Counted from the first letter of the stretch, positions 37,370 through 47,346 are shown. The stretch: 64,000 nt of DNA from Alkalihalobacillus sp. TS-13 (GCF_019720915.1 NZ_JAHKSI010000001.1:682001-746000); one strand, 5' to 3'. Numbers and translations are program-made. Notes: generated by a model not told the origin, from the letters alone.

Positions 37370-37857
37370 GGTTCTGTTAGTTTTTATTGTTGATATCTGT
37401 GAAATTCTCTCCCTTTCCGCGGGATGGAGAAAAGCGGAAGCGACCCGATTAGTCACGTAGGTCACTGGAAAACTGACGAGGAGGCTGTCACCGCCGCAGG
37501 AAGTTTGAAGTGATCCAAGTGACTGGTCGCTGAGCTAGACACCACTTCCTTGCATTTACCTACTTCCGCGAGCCTCCTCACTTGCACAGGATCTCAACAC
37601 AAAAATGAAATCATTTTCGTGTCTGTGATGAGAATTCTTAGAAGCGTTCCTTATGCTGACTTCGACGTTCACCACAGGACGTGCTTGTACAGGATGTACT
37701 GACTTCGACGTTCACCATAGGACGTAGTGGTATTTAGTCGAAGGTCATTATCATAGTCGAAGATCCTTTTAAAAACAGCGGGGTCTCGCTTGGCTCGCTG
37801 TGCCCGCAGGAGTGTCGTGAATTTCGCTTAAAAATCAACAAAGTTAGTTAACAGAGC
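37370..37857. repeat. MITE-like repeat family A, longest copy, in the murG slot
   Basis: About 488 bp with inverted ends GGTTCTGTTAGTTTTTATTG and GTTAGTTAACAGAGC, inner arms GAAATTCTCTCCCTTTCC and CCCGCAGGAGTGTCGTG, and the interior blocks of the other long copies. It also holds a local duplication of CTGACTTCGACGTTCACC followed by a/tAGGACGT (about 37659 and 37708). No murG-like reading frame exists between spoVE and murB. Confidence 0.8.
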
Positions 37858-38072
37858 GTGTAAGTTGAAAAACGGTTATTTTCATTGATTTAGCTATTCC
37901 ATTAGTAGATATCAGGAAAATAAAGATCAATGTACTCTACGTTGCAGGTTACTTTAGAGTTGTTTCTAACCATATCCAAAAAAAGCGGATGCCAAGTCAT
38001 CTGCACATGTTTAGCTATGTACATGTTAGGTGCATATCATAATATAGAGATATTTAAGGTGGTGTAAGTGAA
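37858..38072. other. Leader region of murB, no gene seen
   Basis: About 215 bp of AT-rich sequence with an AAGGTGGTG ribosome site near its end; no clear promoter consensus or structured element found by eye. Confidence 0.4.
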
Positions 38073-38975
38073 GTGGATTATATTGTTGAACAATTAGAAC
38101 AAGCTGATGTAGGCAAAGTATTAAGAGATGAACCACTTTCCAAGCATACAACGATAAAAATCGGTGGCCCTGCTGATGTCTTTGTGGAGCCTGATTCTGT
38201 TGAAGCATTGAAGAAAGTCATCGATATCGTCAAAACAAACGATGTCCCGTGGACAACGATTGGACGCGGATCGAATTTATTGGTCTCTGATGAGGGGATT
38301 GAGGGAGTTGTCATCAAGCTAGGGAAGGGTACCGATCATCTAGAAGAAAATGGTGAAGAAATTCTCGTAGGTGGTGGCTATTCCTTAGTGAAACTTTCAA
38401 CGATCATGAGTCGCAAAGGCATGGCTGGATTAGAATTCGCAAGTGGAATTCCCGGGTCTCTTGGTGGAGCAGTCTATATGAATGCAGGAGCTCACGGTTC
38501 AGATATGTCGAAAATATTGAAGAAAGCCCATATTCTGTTTGAGAATGGATCAATAGAATGGTTGTCTGCTGATGAGATGGCGTTTTCATACCGTACCTCG
38601 ATTCTTCAGAAAAAACCAGGGATTTGTATAGAAGCTGTCTTACAATTGAAACAAGGTGATCGAGAGAGCATTACGGATGTCATGCAAAATAATAAAGATT
38701 ATCGAAAAGAAACTCAGCCATGGAATCATCCTTGTTGCGGGAGTGTCTTCCGTAATCCGTTACCGAATTATGCTGGTCAATTGATTGAAAGCTCAGGATT
38801 AAAAGGAAAGACGATCGGCGGTGCCCAGATTTCTGAAATGCACGCCAACTTCATCGTCAATACTGGAGATGCGAAAGCAAAGGATGTCCTAGAGTTAATT
38901 GATTTGGTGAAAAGTACGATAAAAGAGAAACATGAAATTGACATGGAGACGGAGGTTGAAATGATCGGACGATGA
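38073..38975 (+). CDS. murB: UDP-N-acetylenolpyruvoylglucosamine reductase MurB
   Basis: A 300-residue FAD enzyme of the type II (Gram-positive) MurB class: [16 protein letters not shown] (about residues 25-40), [15 protein letters not shown] (about 61-75), [18 protein letters not shown] (about 124-141) and the catalytic CCGSVFRNP (about 221-229) with EMHANFIVN (about 256-264). It reduces UDP-GlcNAc-enolpyruvate to UDP-MurNAc. Start GTG at 38073 follows AAGGTGGTG. In Bacillus it normally follows murG, here absent. Confidence 0.95.
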   Translation: MDYIVEQLEQADVGKVLRDEPLSKHTTIKIGGPADVFVEPDSVEALKKVIDIVKTNDVPWTTIGRGSNLLVSDEGIEGVVIKLGKGTDHLEENGEEILVGGGYSLVKLSTIMSRKGMAGLEFASGIPGSLGGAVYMNAGAHGSDMSKILKKAHILFENGSIEWLSADEMAFSYRTSILQKKPGICIEAVLQLKQGDRESITDVMQNNKDYRKETQPWNHPCCGSVFRNPLPNYAGQLIESSGLKGKTIGGAQISEMHANFIVNTGDAKAKDVLELIDLVKSTIKEKHEIDMETEVEMIGR

Positions 38976-39054
38976 CGGATGGAAATAATTAAAGGTCTTT
39001 GTGAAAGTGTTTTCTAAACGTTATATGCAAATATGGTGAAAAACGAGAATGAAA

Positions 39055-39110
39055 CGCGGAAAGCGAGTATATTTCCAATTAAAACAACAATTTATACGAA
39101 AAAAAGCCCA
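39055..39110. repeat. Half of a medium family-A repeat
   Basis: GCGGAAAGCGAGTATATTTCC (39056-39076, shown here in two pieces of one arm) is the inverse of the inner arm of the copies at 8550 and 59253, and TTTATACGAAAAAAAGCC matches their outer end. Only one end is present. Confidence 0.6.
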
Positions 39111-39144
39111 ATGAAAAAATCTTCTCAGAAGTAGAAAAGATGGA

Positions 39145-39172
39145 TTAATGTACCATTTTAGTGTGCTATAAT
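39145..39172 (+). promoter_or_regulatory. Candidate promoter of divIB
   Basis: TATAAT at 39167-39172 with an extended TGC and a poor -35 (TTAATG, 16-nt spacer). It suggests that divIB to sbp has its own start, within the otherwise gene-free 38976-39310 gap. Confidence 0.5.
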
Positions 39173-39310
39173 ACAACTAAATAGATGTGTTCTGAAAGAG
39201 TGGACATATGAACGGGGTTGACTCGAAATGTTGGTCAGAGTAGCAGTTCAGACACACATTGGTTAGCCCCTTCACTCTTTCTAAGTCCTCATCAAATGGG
39301 GGAAGCCTTG

Positions 39311-40102
39311 ATGAAGAATGAAAAGGTAACAACGATAGAAGACCGTATACCGAAACTGAAACAACAACGAAAGCAAAAAGCGAATCGAAGAATGATCTTC
39401 TATATTTCTTTTTTCTTTTTGCTCATCGTGATCATCGTCTACTTCCAATCACCATTAAGTGATGTTAGAACGATAAATATTAAGGGAAATCAATTGATTC
39501 CGGAAAAAATAATATTGGATCAGCTTGATTTTTCAACAGATACGAGCTATTGGTCTGTAAATCCAAAGGCTGCTGAATCTGATGTCCAAAAGATCGCACA
39601 AGTCGAGTCAGTGTATGTAGAAAAAGTCTTTCCAAATAAAGTGGTTATTACTGTAACTGAATTCGAAAAGGTGGCATTTCTAACCTCAGACGGAAAATAC
39701 TTGCCATTGCTGCAAAATGGAGAGTCACTACCAAAAGTTTCTGAAGCTACGGTCCCGTCAAATGCACCTATATTAGTAAACTGGGAAAAAGAAAGTCTGA
39801 TTAAAGAGATGGCTGCAGAACTGACAAAACTATCAGAAAGTGTACGATTAAGAATATCGGAAATCCATCACACTCCTTCTGATAAGGACGCCAAGCATAT
39901 AACACTGTACATGAATGACGGTTTTGAAGTTCAGTCCAGAATTACTAATTTTGCAGCCTATATGCAATACTATCCTTCTATCGTAGACAAGCTTGATGGA
40001 AATACAAATGGTGTAATTCATATGTCAGAGTCACCTAGATTCGAAGCATTTGAAATCAAGGAGGAAGAAGAAGGAGAGGAACAAACAGAGAATGAAGGTT
40101 AG
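39311..40102 (+). CDS. divIB: Cell division protein DivIB (FtsQ homolog)
   Basis: A 263-residue bitopic protein, the same length as B. subtilis DivIB: basic cytoplasmic tail (about residues 1-27), membrane segment (about 28-47: MIFYISFFFLLIVIIVYF), POTRA domain (about 52-120: VRTINIKGNQLIPEKI), beta domain and an acidic Glu-rich C-terminus. It stabilises FtsL-DivIC at the septum. The frame is open to 39218, but GGGGGA stands 7 nt before the ATG at 39311. It overlaps ylxW by 11 nt. Confidence 0.92.
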   Translation: MKNEKVTTIEDRIPKLKQQRKQKANRRMIFYISFFFLLIVIIVYFQSPLSDVRTINIKGNQLIPEKIILDQLDFSTDTSYWSVNPKAAESDVQKIAQVESVYVEKVFPNKVVITVTEFEKVAFLTSDGKYLPLLQNGESLPKVSEATVPSNAPILVNWEKESLIKEMAAELTKLSESVRLRISEIHHTPSDKDAKHITLYMNDGFEVQSRITNFAAYMQYYPSIVDKLDGNTNGVIHMSESPRFEAFEIKEEEEGEEQTENEG

Positions 40103-40787
40103 AGGAAAGTATGCAATCTACTCATTAGTCTTGCTTGTCACTGGATTCATGATTGCCTTTTCCTATCAATATACGAAGGAAGAAAGAATACAACCTACTA
40201 ATGATCAATGGAAGCGGGAAGATCAATTGCGTTCTAGCATCCTTTCCATTCAAAGAGAAAACCGTAAATTACAAAGCGAGCTTGAAGAGGCTCAGAAAAA
40301 AGTAAGTGAAATGGAAGGTAATATTGCAGAACAAGAAAAAAGGTCGTTCAACTTTGTAGAAGAGATCAAGAAACTTAGGAAAGTAGTCGGACAAGTCCCT
40401 GTTGAAGGTCAAGGAATATCTGTTTCCCTTGAAGACAGTTCTTACATACCTGATGCGGAAAATCCGAATGACTATATTGTGCACGAAGAACATATCCGGA
40501 TGGTCATTCATGAGTTGTATGTAACGGGAGCTGAGGCCGTTGCCATCAATGGGCAACGAATCTCTCATACGAGTAATATCGCTTGTGTAGGGCCTGTCGT
40601 GAGTGTGGATGGAGTGAAACACCCCGCACCATTCGTAATTACGGCAATTGGTGATTCGGATGTCTTTTCGAATTCATTGAATTTGACAGGAAATATCACC
40701 GATCAGTTAGTGAACGATGGGGTCCAGGTCCGTATCCAAAAAGAATCTTCGATTGAAATACCTCCTTTTATTGCTCGGGAAGGATGA
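40092..40787 (+). CDS. ylxW: DUF881 protein YlxW
   Basis: A 231-residue protein with an N-terminal membrane anchor (about residues 7-26), a coiled coil (about 50-105) and a DUF881 domain (about 115-225: GQGISVSLEDSS, HEEHIRMVIHELYVTGAEAVAINGQ-type strand, ISHTSNIACVGPVVSV). Function unknown; it is always found with ylxX and sbp between divIB and ftsA. ATG at 40092 lies inside the end of divIB and gives the B. subtilis length; the earlier in-frame ATG would extend into divIB. Confidence 0.9.
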   Translation: MKVRGKYAIYSLVLLVTGFMIAFSYQYTKEERIQPTNDQWKREDQLRSSILSIQRENRKLQSELEEAQKKVSEMEGNIAEQEKRSFNFVEEIKKLRKVVGQVPVEGQGISVSLEDSSYIPDAENPNDYIVHEEHIRMVIHELYVTGAEAVAINGQRISHTSNIACVGPVVSVDGVKHPAPFVITAIGDSDVFSNSLNLTGNITDQLVNDGVQVRIQKESSIEIPPFIAREG

Positions 40788-40796
40788 CAAACGACC

Positions 40797-41498
40797 ATGA
40801 AGAGACGTTTTAAATTCTTTATCATGACCATGATTGTCGGTTTTATGCTTGCAGTACAATTTCATACGAATCAAGAACCAGTCGTTCGTGATACGAGAGA
40901 TATATGGGAACTGAGAAATGATCTGGAAAGGCAAAAACAGATACAGCAAGAGCTTTATGCCGAAATTTATAAATATGAACAACTGATTGACGAGTATTCT
41001 GACTCTGATAAAGAGGGTCAGCTGGAAACCTTGGAACAGACACTGGCTGATCTGAAAAAAGATGCGGGTTTAACAGAAGTTAGCGGTCAGGGAATCGAAT
41101 TAACTATCGAACCATTATTAAATGATAAGGATTTGGTAGGTAAGTCTGCTTTTTCCATTCATCCCGAGCTATTAAGGCGTTTAATCAATGAACTCAACAG
41201 TTATGGGGCAGAGGAAATAGCAATTGATGGTGAGCGGATCATCAATACCACCCCGATTCGAGAAGTCAATGGCAAGACCTACATAAATGACAAGCCAATT
41301 TCTTCTATACCCATCAAGGTTAAAGTCCTTACCAGAAATCCAGGAAAACTGCACACGGAAATGCTGACTTCTCAATCAGGAGAAGATTTTGCCCGTGAAA
41401 ACCTTCTATTAACATCTGAGTTGGTTGATGAAGTTTCTTTACCACCCTATAATCAACAACTGCGGGTGAAATTTATGAAAGAGAAGGAGGATACGTAA
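40797..41498 (+). CDS. ylxX: DUF881 protein YlxX
   Basis: A 233-residue paralog of YlxW with the same plan: membrane anchor (about residues 5-20), coiled coil (about 35-85), DUF881 domain (about 92-225: GQGIELTIEPLL, ELLRRLINELNSYGAEEIAIDGERI in parts). The two adjacent genes look like an old duplication. Nine nt after ylxW; sbp starts one base after its stop. Confidence 0.9.
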   Translation: MKRRFKFFIMTMIVGFMLAVQFHTNQEPVVRDTRDIWELRNDLERQKQIQQELYAEIYKYEQLIDEYSDSDKEGQLETLEQTLADLKKDAGLTEVSGQGIELTIEPLLNDKDLVGKSAFSIHPELLRRLINELNSYGAEEIAIDGERIINTTPIREVNGKTYINDKPISSIPIKVKVLTRNPGKLHTEMLTSQSGEDFARENLLLTSELVDEVSLPPYNQQLRVKFMKEKEDT

Positions 41499-41499
41499 T

Positions 41500-41859
41500 A
41501 TGTGGCTTCCTGTATTAGGGTTATTGATCGGCCTCCTTCTTGGGTTCATGTCCGATTTGCGGGTGCCTCCAGAGTATACAAGTTATCTGTCCATAGCGGT
41601 TTTAGCAGCATTAGACACCTTATTTGGTGGAATACGTGCCCAATTGCAAAAAACCTTTGACGACAGAGTATTTGTCTCAGGTTTTTTCTTTAATATTCTT
41701 CTTGCAGCAGGTTTAGCTTTTCTAGGTGTCCATCTTGGTGTAGACTTGTATTTAGCTGCGATTTTTGCTTTTGGAGTGAGACTATTTAACAACATTGCGG
41801 TGATCCGTAGATTACTTCTCACCAAAAGCTCTAAAATTGAGCAAACAGAGAGAAACTAA
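41500..41859 (+). CDS. sbp: Small basic protein Sbp (DUF1290)
   Basis: A 119-residue membrane protein with about three to four hydrophobic segments and the family motifs YLSIAVLAALDTLFGGIRA (about residues 28-46), LGVDLYLAAIFAFGVRLFNN (about 78-97) and a basic end. Function unknown; conserved just before ftsA. The AAGGAGGA site lies in the end of ylxX. Confidence 0.9.
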   Translation: MWLPVLGLLIGLLLGFMSDLRVPPEYTSYLSIAVLAALDTLFGGIRAQLQKTFDDRVFVSGFFFNILLAAGLAFLGVHLGVDLYLAAIFAFGVRLFNNIAVIRRLLLTKSSKIEQTERN

Positions 41860-42143
41860 CGTAAAAATCTTTTAAAAAATAAAGGGAATGCTTGCTTGAT
41901 GTTGAATACATTCCTTAATTACGGATTTTATCAGGTATTTTCTTTTTTTATCCGGCTTTTCTAATCCAAAATTGTCGGATTCAATGAAAACAAGTAATTG
42001 CGTGTTCATAAGAACCTGTGAAACTTGAAGATCTCTTTACCTTAATTGGAGCGAAATAGATCTTATGAAAGAATGAGATGAATAGCCTGAAATGAAAACA
42101 AACAATCAAGCAAGAGTCGATATTTTGAAGGAGGTGCCAAAGA
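41860..42143. other. ftsA leader
   Basis: No gene. Contains a weak hairpin GGGAATG / CATTCC (about 41883-41915) and a Spo0A-box-like TTGTCGGAT (41972-41980). In B. subtilis the ftsAZ leader carries SigA and SigH promoters; I cannot pick a convincing SigH match here. Confidence 0.4.
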
Positions 42144-43427
42144 ATGAACAGCAGCGAAGTTATGATTAGCTTAGACATCGGTACATCCAATATTAAAGTA
42201 ATCATTGGAGAAATGTCTGATGAGTCCTTTAATGTCATTGGAGTAGGGAATGCAAAATCAGAAGGAATCAAAAAAGGTTCTATAGTTGATATTGATGAAA
42301 CTGTTCGTTCGATAAAAAAAGCTGTTGAACAAGCCGAAAGAATGGTAGGAGTACAGATCAATTCTGTTATTGTCGGTATTACTGGCAATCATGTACAACT
42401 GCAACCATGCCATGGTGTCGTAGCAGTATCAAGTGATGACCGGGAAATACGTGATGAAGATATTACCAGAGTCATAGATGCAGCTCAAGTAATGTCCATA
42501 CCTCCAGAAAGGGAAATCATCGATGTGATTCCAAGAGAGTTTGTTGTTGATGGGCTTGGTGAAATCAATGACCCGAGAGGTATGATCGGCGTCAGATTGG
42601 AAATGGAAGGAATTCTGATAACAGGGTCGAAAACGATATTACATAATGTTCTCCGTTGTGTTGAACGTGCCGGTCTGGATATTGCAGATATCTGCCTTCA
42701 ACCATTAGCAGCTGGAACAGTAGCCTTGAATAAAGATGAGCGTAATCTTGGAGTCGCTCTTGTAGATATGGGAGCGGGTTCCACGACTCTGACAGTTTTT
42801 GAACAAGGTTCGATCCAGTTCACGAAAGTACTGCCGATCGGCGGAGACTTTGTTACTAAAGATATCTCGATTGGTCTTCGGACCACGACAGAAGATGCTG
42901 AACGTGTTAAGGTTAAACATGGACATGCTTTTATTGACCATGCATCTGACGAAGAATCATTCGAAGTCGCGAGGATTGGTTCATCTAATGAACAGCAATT
43001 TTCACAATATGAACTTGCACACATCATCGAACCACGGATGGAAGAAATCTTCGGTTTAGTCATGGAAGAGCTTCATCGGAATGGATACAGTGAACTCCCT
43101 GGAGGATTTGTACTGACTGGTGGCGTGGTAGCAATGCCGGGTGTATTGGAATTGGCAAGGGAAGTTTTAGATCAGAATGTACGTATTTCCATGCCTGATT
43201 ATATTGGTGTACGAGAAGCACAATATACAACAGGAGTCGGATTGATCCAATTTACATTCAAAAACGTTAAAATCCAAGGGAAAGAAGTGGCTGCTTCTAT
43301 TTCTGAGGAGCATCATATTGAAGAGCAGCCACCGAAGAAGCGTAGGAATTCCGAACAACGGGTAGAGAAAGATAAGCCTGGTGTCAAAAACAAGATGAAG
43401 GAATGGTTCGGAACCTTCTTTGAATAA
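42144..43427 (+). CDS. ftsA: Cell division protein FtsA
   Basis: A 427-residue actin-like ATPase: [15 protein letters not shown] (phosphate 1, about residues 9-23), the 1C subdomain around [36 protein letters not shown] (phosphate 2, about 199-216), and [18 protein letters not shown] (adenosine motif, about 319-336). The C-terminal [12 protein letters not shown] is the amphipathic membrane-targeting helix. It tethers FtsZ to the membrane. GAAGGAGGTG precedes the ATG. Confidence 0.96.
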   Translation: MNSSEVMISLDIGTSNIKVIIGEMSDESFNVIGVGNAKSEGIKKGSIVDIDETVRSIKKAVEQAERMVGVQINSVIVGITGNHVQLQPCHGVVAVSSDDREIRDEDITRVIDAAQVMSIPPEREIIDVIPREFVVDGLGEINDPRGMIGVRLEMEGILITGSKTILHNVLRCVERAGLDIADICLQPLAAGTVALNKDERNLGVALVDMGAGSTTLTVFEQGSIQFTKVLPIGGDFVTKDISIGLRTTTEDAERVKVKHGHAFIDHASDEESFEVARIGSSNEQQFSQYELAHIIEPRMEEIFGLVMEELHRNGYSELPGGFVLTGGVVAMPGVLELAREVLDQNVRISMPDYIGVREAQYTTGVGLIQFTFKNVKIQGKEVAASISEEHHIEEQPPKKRRNSEQRVEKDKPGVKNKMKEWFGTFFE

Positions 43428-43468
43428 CCCCTCGTGAAGAGAAAATCAGTAGATTAGGAGGATCGCAA

Positions 43469-44641
43469 ATGCTAGAGTTTGATATGAATATGGATGGACT
43501 CGCAAAAATTAAAGTAATCGGTGTAGGCGGCGGTGGTAGTAACGCTGTCAACCGAATGATCGAAAACAACGTTCAAGGTGTTGAGTTCATAGCAGTCAAC
43601 ACGGATGCACAAGCCTTGAATCTTTCAAAAGCAGAAAAGAAAATGCAGATCGGTGCCAAGCTGACAAGAGGTCTAGGTGCGGGTGCTAATCCGGATATAG
43701 GTAAAAAAGCTGCAGAAGAAAGCAAAGAACAGATCGAAGAGGTCCTTCAGGGTGCGGACATGGTGTTCGTTACTGCTGGTATGGGTGGAGGAACAGGAAC
43801 GGGTGCTGCCCCAGTCATTGCTGAAATCGCAAAGGAAATCGGAGCATTGACGGTTGGAGTCGTGACTCGTCCATTCACTTTTGAAGGTCGTAAGCGTTCA
43901 ACCCACGCAGTAGGTGGGATCGAAACATTGAAGGAAAAAGTTGATACATTGATTGTAATCCCGAACGACCGATTATTGGAAATTGTCGATAAGAACACAC
44001 CGATGCTTGAAGCATTCCGTGAAGCGGATAATGTACTTCGTCAAGGTGTACAAGGTATTTCTGACTTGATTGCGGTGCCTGGATTGATCAATCTGGACTT
44101 TGCAGATGTGAAAACGATCATGACATCTAAAGGATCTGCTTTGATGGGAATTGGCGTCGCAGCAGGGGAAAACCGTGCAACAGATGCGGCGAAAAAAGCG
44201 ATTTCCAGTCCATTGTTGGAAACATCAATTGATGGAGCTAAAGGTGTTCTCATGAATATCACTGGTGGTTCGAACTTGAGCCTTTATGAAGTGAACGAAG
44301 CTGCAGATATCGTATCTTCTGCTTCAGATGAAGATGTGAACATGATTTTTGGTTCCGTCATTAATGAAGATTTGAAGGATGAAATTCTAGTAACGGTCAT
44401 TGCGACAGGCTTTGACGATTCACAACCACAAGCGAAGCCACAGCAGCAACGACCGAAACAGACAATGACGAACCAACAGCCTACTAGTCAACCTTCTCCA
44501 CAGAAACAAAGCAATCGTGAAGAAGGGCAACCTTCAAGACAACAAGAAGGTCAACGTAGTTCAAATTCAAACCCTCAGACGGATTTCAATGATACGTTGG
44601 ATATCCCTGCATTCCTGAGAAATCGAAACCGTCGTCGCTAA
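43469..44641 (+). CDS. ftsZ: Cell division GTPase FtsZ
   Basis: A 390-residue tubulin homolog: [19 protein letters not shown] (about residues 14-32), [17 protein letters not shown] (tubulin signature, about 105-121), synergy loop region [21 protein letters not shown] (about 193-214), a Gln/Pro/Ser-rich linker (about 315-372) and the C-terminal peptide [16 protein letters not shown] that binds FtsA, SepF and others. Polymerises into the Z-ring. TAGGAGGATCG precedes the ATG; a terminator follows. Confidence 0.98.
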   Translation: MLEFDMNMDGLAKIKVIGVGGGGSNAVNRMIENNVQGVEFIAVNTDAQALNLSKAEKKMQIGAKLTRGLGAGANPDIGKKAAEESKEQIEEVLQGADMVFVTAGMGGGTGTGAAPVIAEIAKEIGALTVGVVTRPFTFEGRKRSTHAVGGIETLKEKVDTLIVIPNDRLLEIVDKNTPMLEAFREADNVLRQGVQGISDLIAVPGLINLDFADVKTIMTSKGSALMGIGVAAGENRATDAAKKAISSPLLETSIDGAKGVLMNITGGSNLSLYEVNEAADIVSSASDEDVNMIFGSVINEDLKDEILVTVIATGFDDSQPQAKPQQQRPKQTMTNQQPTSQPSPQKQSNREEGQPSRQQEGQRSSNSNPQTDFNDTLDIPAFLRNRNRRR

Positions 44642-44654
44642 ATTCTTATGACAA

Positions 44655-44690
44655 GAAAGCTGTCTCCAATAATGGGGGCAGCTTTTTTAG
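44655..44690 (+). terminator. Terminator after ftsZ
   Basis: AAAGCTGTCTCC / GGGGGCAGCTTT (one G-T, one mismatch) followed by T-run; ends the dcw transcript before ectABC. Confidence 0.85.
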
Positions 44691-44957
44691 ATTCACAAAT
44701 TTCGCTTTTAATGGTTTCACATTTTATACTTGTGGAATCCGGCCATACCAACTTCCTTTCTGTAAGAATGTCTGAAATATCTACCATTCTACAGGATAAC
44801 TTTATATAGCACACCTTACTATCGCTCATGGCTATTCAGTGGTACTGACCGGTGTTATTAGCAAATAAAATGGTTTGATGATTATATCTGGTACTTATAA
44901 TATAAGCACATGCCCGATTTTCAAATTAGTCAGAAAGGAGAATGATTTACGATCGAT
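44691..44957. other. ectA leader
   Basis: No gene seen. TATAAT at 44896-44901 with TTGATG (44875-44880) at a short 15-nt spacer is a candidate promoter. An AAAGGAG at 44934-44940 is 17 nt from the annotated ectA ATG, unusually far. Confidence 0.4.
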
Positions 44958-45467
44958 ATGATCACTGAAACCGTTCAAACTTTAGATGAAATTATCTTTA
45001 CGAAACCTGCATTAGAAGATGGGAAATTTATGTGGCAAATCGTCAAAGATACAAGTCTTGATCAAAACTCATCATATAAGTATATCATGATGAGTGAGTT
45101 CTTTTCCGAGACATGTGTCGTTGCAAAGATAAATGATCAAACAGTCGGATTCGTCACAGCGTTCATCCCGCCAGAGCAACCTGAGGTAGTATTCGTCTGG
45201 CAAATAGGCGTAGATCCTAATGAGAGAGGAAAAGGGATTGCATCGAAAATGCTTACAGAATTGATCAATCGACCGATTTGCAATGACGTTCGTTACCTGG
45301 AAGCTACAGTAACTCCATCTAATCAAGCTTCTAGATCGTTATTTGAAGGTTTTGCTCGTTATCAAAACACTGAGAGCGTAATAACAGAACGTTTCGCGGA
45401 TGATCTCTTTCCTTCTGATGACCATGAATCGGAGCTTAATTTCCGAATCGGCCCTTTCAAACGATGA
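44958..45467 (+). CDS. ectA: L-2,4-diaminobutyrate acetyltransferase EctA
   Basis: A 169-residue GNAT enzyme that acetylates L-2,4-diaminobutyrate, the second step of ectoine synthesis. It shows SSYKYIMMSEFFSETCVVA (about residues 36-54), VWQIGVDPNERGKGIASKML (about 76-95, acetyl-CoA loop) and ATVTPSNQASRSLFEGFAR (about 113-131), all typical of EctA. The only in-frame ATG with the family length is at 44958, although the ribosome site is distant. First of three genes in the usual ectABC order. Confidence 0.93.
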   Translation: MITETVQTLDEIIFTKPALEDGKFMWQIVKDTSLDQNSSYKYIMMSEFFSETCVVAKINDQTVGFVTAFIPPEQPEVVFVWQIGVDPNERGKGIASKMLTELINRPICNDVRYLEATVTPSNQASRSLFEGFARYQNTESVITERFADDLFPSDDHESELNFRIGPFKR

Positions 45468-45517
45468 CCATGAATCACAGCTAATACTTACCAAATGGAA
45501 TCAAGGAGGAATGCAAG

Positions 45518-46801
45518 ATGGACAATAATAGTGTAGATTTAAAACTTTTTGAGGAATTGGAATCTGAAGTTCGCAGCTATTGTAGAAGCTTTCCTGTTGT
45601 TTTCGATAAAGCAAAAGGATATAAATTGTGGGACGAAAACGGTAAAGAATACATTGATTTCTTTTCTGGGGCTGGTGCCTTGAATTACGGTCATAACGAT
45701 GAAAAAATGAAATCGGCGTTGATCGAATACATTAGTGGAGATGGGATCACCCATTCTCTTGATATGGCTTCTATAGCCAAAAGGAATTTTATCCGGAAAT
45801 TCAAAGATACCATATTAGAACCGAGAGATTATGATTATAAAATGATGTTCCCTGGCCCTACGGGGACCAATACAGTCGAAAGTGCTCTGAAATTAGCAAG
45901 GAAAGTAACTGGACGTACTGATATAATCAGTTTCACGAACGGATTTCATGGAATGACGATCGGTTCCTTGTCTGTAACCGGAAATGCGGTTAAACGGAAA
46001 GGGGCAGGAATCCCATTACAAAATACGGTGACAATGCCTTATGACAGCTTTGTGGATAATGGTACTGATAGCTTGGATTATTTGGAGCGATTCCTTGAGG
46101 ATAATGGAAGCGGGGTGGAAACTCCTGCTGCAATGATTTTTGAAACTGTTCAAGGTGAAGGTGGAATCAATGCAGCCAGCTACGAATGGATGAAAAAGAT
46201 TGAAGAGATCTGTAAGAAATGGGATATTCTATTGATCATTGATGATGTACAAGCAGGTGTAGGAAGGACAGGGACTTTCTTCAGCTTCGAGCCTGCTGGC
46301 ATAAAGCCAGATATCGTGTGTATGTCAAAATCTCTAAGTGGATACGGTTTACCGCTTGCAATTACGCTGATTCGACCAGATCTCGATATTTGGACACCTG
46401 GTGAACATAACGGTACTTTCCGAGGGTTTAACCATGCATTCATAACTGCAACAGCTGCCCTTGATTATTGGAAAGATGAGACGTTCGAGAAAAAGATTCA
46501 AGAAAAAGCAAGGACGGTTCAAGAATTCCTTATCAACCTTACTGATAAATATCCTGAGATCGAAGGAGAAGTATGCGGAAGAGGATTGATGATCGGAATA
46601 GAAACGAAAAAAGAAACTCTCGCGGAGAAAATTGCTGCAGAAGCATTCAAACGTGGGTTGATTATGGAAACCTCTGGACCAAATGATGAAGTGTTTAAAC
46701 TATTCCCACCGATCAATATTGATATGGAAGGATTGGAAAAAGGTTTTGAAATCATAGAAGCTAGTGTAAGACACCTTGTAAAAGAACCAGTACACAATTA
46801 A
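45518..46801 (+). CDS. ectB: Diaminobutyrate-2-oxoglutarate aminotransferase EctB
   Basis: A 427-residue class III PLP aminotransferase. [14 protein letters not shown] (about residues 48-61), [19 protein letters not shown] (about 110-128), NGFHGMT (about 147-153), and the PLP lysine in [13 protein letters not shown] (Lys near residue 270) match EctB, which makes L-2,4-diaminobutyrate from aspartate semialdehyde and glutamate. AAGGAGG stands 9 nt before the ATG; 50 nt after ectA. Confidence 0.95.
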   Translation: MDNNSVDLKLFEELESEVRSYCRSFPVVFDKAKGYKLWDENGKEYIDFFSGAGALNYGHNDEKMKSALIEYISGDGITHSLDMASIAKRNFIRKFKDTILEPRDYDYKMMFPGPTGTNTVESALKLARKVTGRTDIISFTNGFHGMTIGSLSVTGNAVKRKGAGIPLQNTVTMPYDSFVDNGTDSLDYLERFLEDNGSGVETPAAMIFETVQGEGGINAASYEWMKKIEEICKKWDILLIIDDVQAGVGRTGTFFSFEPAGIKPDIVCMSKSLSGYGLPLAITLIRPDLDIWTPGEHNGTFRGFNHAFITATAALDYWKDETFEKKIQEKARTVQEFLINLTDKYPEIEGEVCGRGLMIGIETKKETLAEKIAAEAFKRGLIMETSGPNDEVFKLFPPINIDMEGLEKGFEIIEASVRHLVKEPVHN

Positions 46802-46830
46802 TGTATAGATAGAGCAAAGGAGGCAGATTC

Positions 46831-47217
46831 ATGAAAGTTGTCAAACTAGAAGATGTAATCAATTCTGAACATTCCATTGAGGGTGGAAACTGGGTAAGTA
46901 GAAGATTGATTTTGAAAGATGATAACATGGGCTATTCTGTTCATGATACAGTTATTAAAGCGGGTACTGAAACGCATATTTGGTATCAAAACCATTTGGA
47001 ATCTGTTTATTGTATAGAAGGAGAAGGAGAAGTAGTGACCCTGAAAGATAATAAAGTGTGGCCGATTGAGAAGGACACCCTTTATGCCCTGGATGAAAAT
47101 GACGAACATCTCCTTCGGGCAAAGACAGACATGAGGATGGTTTGTGTATTCAATCCTCCGATTACCGGTAAGGAAATACACGATGAAAATGGCGTCTATC
47201 CGGTATTAGAAAATTGA
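46831..47217 (+). CDS. ectC: L-ectoine synthase EctC
   Basis: A 128-residue cupin enzyme that cyclises N-acetyl-diaminobutyrate to ectoine. [33 protein letters not shown] (about residues 19-38), [20 protein letters not shown] (about 51-70) and [10 protein letters not shown] (about 89-98) include the metal ligands (Glu, Tyr, His). No ectD (hydroxylase) follows, so the product here is ectoine rather than hydroxyectoine unless ectD is elsewhere. Confidence 0.96.
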   Translation: MKVVKLEDVINSEHSIEGGNWVSRRLILKDDNMGYSVHDTVIKAGTETHIWYQNHLESVYCIEGEGEVVTLKDNKVWPIEKDTLYALDENDEHLLRAKTDMRMVCVFNPPITGKEIHDENGVYPVLEN

Positions 47218-47230
47218 TATCTTGAAAGTG

Positions 47231-47270
47231 GACACCCCTTGGACTAACTATCCATGGGGTGTTTTTATTT
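47231..47270 (+). terminator. Terminator after ectC
   Basis: ACACCCC (47232-47238) / GGGGTGT (47256-47262) with an inner GGA/TCC pair, followed by TTTTATTTT. Confidence 0.85.
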
Positions 47271-47330
47271 TACTTAAAGAATGTATAAATACGTTCTTCA
47301 GTTTATTGCCTTTGTATATTTAGATGGTAG
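47271..47330. repeat. Repeat family B fragment after the ect terminator
   Basis: ACTTAAAGAATGTATAAATA then CGTTCTTCAG matches the first palindrome of family B; the later hairpin blocks are lost. It begins directly at the end of the terminator T-run. Confidence 0.55.
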
Positions 47331-47346
47331 ACTTTTAAGTGAACTT

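Noticed and set aside
41972-41980. Spo0A box before ftsA
   Set aside because: A single 7-8 of 9 match in AT-rich DNA is too weak to call; mentioned in the leader entry only.
44942-44968. 8-codon leader peptide before ectA
   Set aside because: Its ATG is only 1 nt from the Shine-Dalgarno, too close for normal initiation; kept only as a question in the findings.
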